Origin: Candidatus Apopatosoma intestinale
Lineage (GTDB): Bacteria > Bacillota > Clostridia > Oscillospirales > CAG-272
NCBI GenBank assembly: GCA_018064545.1
Contig: JAGHUY010000187.1
Location: forward strand, 1-7,630
Length of the DNA: 7,630 bases
Direction: 5' to 3'
A program made the translations under genes and the position numbers. The notes beneath the pieces are model-generated. The model was not told the origin of the DNA and ran no database searches. It worked only from the letters and a program-made list of their open reading frames with translations. Of the stretch, positions 5,669 through 7,630 are shown one piece after another; position 1 is the stretch's first letter; every line of letters starts with the position of its first letter.

Positions 5669-6601
5669 TTATTTGTCTTCTTTGATCAGCTCTTTCACGG
5701 AGGTAGCCAGCCCTGCGAGCGAAGCGATATCACTCGGAATGATGATCTTGGTGGCCTTGCCGTCGGCGGCTTTCCCGAATGCTTCCAGGCTCTTTAAGGC
5801 AACGACTTTGTCGGAGGGAGCCGCTTCGTTGAGTAGGCGGATACCCTCGGCCGTGGCCTGCTGGACTTTCAAAATGGCCTCCGCTTCGCCTTCTGCCATA
5901 CGGATCTTGGATTCCTTTTCGGCCTCGGCCATCAGAATCTGTTTCTGCTTTTGGGCTTCGGCGTCCAGGATCATGGCCTGTTTCTGACCCTCGGCGACCA
6001 GAATGGTGGAGTTCTTTTCACCCTCGGCACGGAGGATGGATTCACGGCGTTCACGTTCGGCACGCATCTGCTTTTCCATGGCGTCCTGAATTTCCTTCGG
6101 AGGCATGATGTTTTTCAGTTCCACGCGGTTGACTTTGATGCCCCACGGGTCGGTCGCTTCATCAAGAATGGCGCGCATCTTGGTGTTGATGATGTCACGG
6201 CTGGTGAGCGTGCTGTCGAGTTCCAGGTCACCGATGATATTACGGAGCGTGGTGGCAGTCAGATTTTCAATGGCACTCTTCGGATTTTCAATGCCGTAAA
6301 CGTAGAGTTTGCAGTCGGTGATCTGGAAGAACACGACAGTGTCGACCTGCATTTTGACGTTATCCTTGGTGATCACGGGTTGAGGCGGGAAATCGGCGAT
6401 CTGCTCCATCAGCGAAACGCGACGGGCGATCCGTTCGATAAACGGAACTTTGATATGAAGACCGGTGTGCCACGTGGTGTGGTAGGAGCCGAGACGTTCG
6501 ATGACATAGGCGTGTGCCTGCGGGACGATGACGATGTTGCTGATGAGAACGATGATGACAACGGCAAAAAGAGCAATGAGAACATAAGTGATGGGACCCA
6601 T
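5669..6601 (-). CDS. SPFH/Band 7 membrane protein (stomatin/QmcA-like)
   Basis: 310 residues. A single N-terminal membrane segment at about 4-26 is followed by an SPFH domain (about 28-180) with the subfamily motifs PPQPVITKDNV (72-82), PWGIKVNRVELKNI (152-165) and PPKEIQDAMEKQMRAERERR (167-186). Residues 180-255 are an Ala/Glu/Lys/Gln-rich coiled coil with repeated AEG/AEA units (192-194, 203-205, 214-216, 225-227, 237-239). A hydrophobic C-terminal stretch IIIPSDIASLAGLATSV (287-303) follows. SPFH proteins assemble into large membrane-bound rings or cages that organise membrane microdomains and protect or segregate membrane proteins. The start has AGGAGG 6 nt upstream. It is the second gene of an operon with nfeD, 18 bp apart, matching the known SPFH-NfeD pairing (E. 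coli QmcA-YbbJ type). Confidence 0.95.
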   Translation of the reverse strand: MGPITYVLIALFAVVIIVLISNIVIVPQAHAYVIERLGSYHTTWHTGLHIKVPFIERIARRVSLMEQIADFPPQPVITKDNVKMQVDTVVFFQITDCKLYVYGIENPKSAIENLTATTLRNIIGDLELDSTLTSRDIINTKMRAILDEATDPWGIKVNRVELKNIMPPKEIQDAMEKQMRAERERRESILRAEGEKNSTILVAEGQKQAMILDAEAQKQKQILMAEAEKESKIRMAEGEAEAILKVQQATAEGIRLLNEAAPSDKVVALKSLEAFGKAADGKATKIIIPSDIASLAGLATSVKELIKEDK

Positions 6602-6619
6602 AGGAAACCTCCTGAAAAA

Positions 6620-7063
6620 TTATTTTGTACAAATGAGTTTTACGCCCTCGATCCGGACGATAAGCACGACTTCTCCGACGGCGATCTCCGAGCCGTCTGT
6701 GGAACGGGCCGTCCACAAAAGACCGTGAACCTTGACCGCACCCGTCTCATTCAGATTGGAGATGGTTTCGGTGACGACGGCGCGTTCCCCGATCAGCGCG
6801 TCGGCATTGGTGGCGACGGGTTTGATCCGCAGAGCCTCCTTGAAGATCGTGCGGGAAAAGAGGATCAGCACGAACGAGAGCACGACGAAAACGAGAATCT
6901 GCCAACCTATATCCACATTGAAGAACGAGAGAATCAGTGACACGGCCGCTGACGGAATAAACCATACGGAGACGAGCGTGAGCGTCATCGATTCCACAAC
7001 GGTGGCCACGATCATCACCGCCACCCAGACAAGTGTCATCAAATGAGCGGTAATCCAAGCCAT
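6620..7063 (-). CDS. NfeD-family membrane protein (short, YbbJ-type)
   Basis: 147 residues. There are three hydrophobic segments at about 8-24, 27-49 and 53-70, then a soluble C-terminal beta-barrel (OB-fold) domain at about 88-145 containing LIGERAVVTE, GAVKVHGLLWTARS and IAVGEVVLIVRIEGVKLIC, typical of NfeD C-terminal domains. It lacks the ClpP-like protease domain of long NfeD proteins, so it is not a protease. NfeD partners cap or anchor SPFH oligomers in the membrane, and the next gene encodes such a protein. GGAGGTG lies a few bases upstream of the ATG. It is the first gene of the two-gene operon, with its own promoter in the divergent region. Confidence 0.93.
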   Translation of the reverse strand: MAWITAHLMTLVWVAVMIVATVVESMTLTLVSVWFIPSAAVSLILSFFNVDIGWQILVFVVLSFVLILFSRTIFKEALRIKPVATNADALIGERAVVTETISNLNETGAVKVHGLLWTARSTDGSEIAVGEVVLIVRIEGVKLICTK

Positions 7064-7077
7064 AAAAACACCTCCCC

Positions 7078-7093
7078 GGCACCGTGCGGTGCC
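7078..7093 (-). other. Small hairpin in the nfeD leader
   Basis: GGCACC/GGTGCC with a GTGC loop lies between the predicted nfeD transcription start (near 7104) and its ribosome binding site (7071-7075). It is at the 5' end of the mRNA and only 2 bp from the binding site. It could stabilise the 5' end or modulate translation. No T-run follows, so it is not a terminator. Confidence 0.4.
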
Positions 7094-7110
7094 CAGTTAT
7101 TTCTAATCAT

Positions 7111-7139
7111 ACTGTACCATATCCGTGCGGGAAAATCAA
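7111..7139 (-). promoter_or_regulatory. Promoter of the nfeD-SPFH operon
   Basis: Minus-strand TTGATT (7139-7134), 17 bp, TACAGT (7116-7111). A nearby TATGAT is an alternative -10 with a poorer -35. The leader would be about 40 nt. Confidence 0.6.
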
Positions 7140-7162
7140 TGAACATTTCGTGAATTTTCCCG
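7128..7162. promoter_or_regulatory. Inverted repeat over the nfeD -35 box (candidate operator)
   Basis: CGGGAAAAT (7128-7136) and ATTTTCCCG (7154-7162) are perfect 9-bp arms with a 17-bp centre that is itself partly symmetric. The left arm overlaps the nfeD -35 box; the right arm lies about 30 bp upstream of the facing yfmF -35 box. A dimeric regulator bound here could affect nfeD and perhaps both units. No regulator gene is in view. Confidence 0.45.
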
Positions 7163-7190
7163 AGAAATTGAAATAATAAAAGGAAAAGTA

Positions 7191-7219
7191 TTGAAATCTT
7201 TTTCCAAGTGAGATAAACT
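7191..7219 (+). promoter_or_regulatory. Promoter of the yfmF-type gene
   Basis: TTGAAA (7191-7196), 17 bp, TAAACT (7214-7219). An alternative is TTTCCA (7201) with TATGAT (7224-7229), also at 17 bp: a better -10 but a weaker -35. Either gives a short leader before the ATG at 7257. Confidence 0.6.
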
Positions 7220-7256
7220 AAAATATGATTAAGTATTCACGAAAGGAAAAAGAATT

Positions 7257-7630
7257 ATGTCAATTGTGAGAAAAGAAATCGCAAAGAATGTCTTTTTGAA
7301 CAGTGTTCCGGCGGATAAATTCAAATCCGATCTGATCCGCATCACGTTTCTCGCGCCGCTTTCGGCAGAAACGGCGGCGGCCTACGCGCTTGTTCCCGCG
7401 GTGCTGAATCGCGGAAACGAAGCGTATCCGACGCTCGGTGCGATCCGGAAAGAATTGGAATCTCTGTACGATTCTTCGATTTGGGACAACGTGGGAAAGC
7501 GGGGGGACGTTCAGATCATCACGGTGGGTGCCGGCCACCTCGGCAACCGGTTCACGATCGACGATACCAACGTGACCGCCGGAGTACTGGATATGCTCGA
7601 ACAGACGTTATTTCATCCGGTGCTGGAAAA
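7257..7630 (+). CDS. yfmF: M16-family YfmF-like protein (EF-P 5-aminopentanol modification-associated), 3' end outside window
   Basis: The first 124 residues of a protein of the insulinase/M16 fold, which usually exceeds 400 residues. The stretch FKSDLIRITFLAPLSAETAAAYALVPAVLNRGNEAYPTLGAI (residues 22-63) and the following ELESLYDSS...GKRGD match the start of YfmF proteins of Bacillota as I remember them. At the place where active M16 peptidases carry HxxEH (about 44-52) this protein reads ALVPAVLNR, so it has no zinc site and is presumably the non-catalytic partner of a YfmH-type peptidase, often encoded next. B. subtilis YfmF is linked to the pathway forming 5-aminopentanol-modified EF-P. 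The ATG follows AAAGGA (7242-7247) at a spacing of 9. There is no signal peptide. Confidence 0.85.
   Translation, partial: MSIVRKEIAKNVFLNSVPADKFKSDLIRITFLAPLSAETAAAYALVPAVLNRGNEAYPTLGAIRKELESLYDSSIWDNVGKRGDVQIITVGAGHLGNRFTIDDTNVTAGVLDMLEQTLFHPVLE

Noticed and set aside
5951..6940. A 329-residue open frame on the plus strand
   Set aside because: It lies opposite both the SPFH and nfeD genes and spans their intergenic gap; its Asp/Gly/Phe-rich product is the complement of conserved coding sequence and it has no ribosome binding site.

Overview
The window looks like a chromosomal segment of a spore-forming, gut-type Clostridia (Bacillota) with moderate to high GC. The evidence is strong GGAGG-type ribosome binding sites, a SleB-type cell wall hydrolase carrying a copper-amine-oxidase-like stalk domain, a YfmF-like M16 protein, a GH38 mannosidase of about 1000 residues, and AT-rich intergenic regions with near-consensus sigma-A promoters. 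The lineage is inferred from gene content only.

Left part (1-4320). A LarA-family nickel-pincer racemase gene (minus strand, C-terminus beyond the window) is divergent from a GH38 alpha-mannosidase gene (plus strand). Their -35 boxes lie 52 bp apart, and exactly between them sit two perfect 23-bp direct repeats, which suggests one shared regulator. Both promoters read TTGACA-N17-TAAGAT. The mannosidase gene has a single-base frameshift at about 2386-2388, inside the catalytic domain. Both halves are otherwise intact, so it is either a very young pseudogene or a sequence error. A strong terminator follows.

Middle part (4321-4807). A complete tRNA-Leu(CAA) gene has its own promoter, an encoded CCA and a terminator. 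It is followed by a dense cluster of seven short hairpins (4496-4667). Their stems differ in sequence but are joined by short GAT/ATCA-type linkers, and the first four are enclosed by a 14-bp inverted repeat. This cluster is the least explained element in the window. A promoter for the next gene follows.

Right part (4808-7630). A secreted stalk-plus-SleB cell wall hydrolase converges on a two-gene nfeD / SPFH (stomatin-like) membrane operon, and the two transcription units share one bidirectional terminator. The operon is divergent from a yfmF-type M16 gene cut off by the window end. The divergent intergenic region holds facing promoters and an imperfect dyad over the nfeD -35 box.

No CRISPR array, transposase or phage gene is visible. 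Apart from the hairpin cluster, the repeat operator and the frameshift, the gene content is conventional. I do not see a clear previously undescribed multi-gene system.
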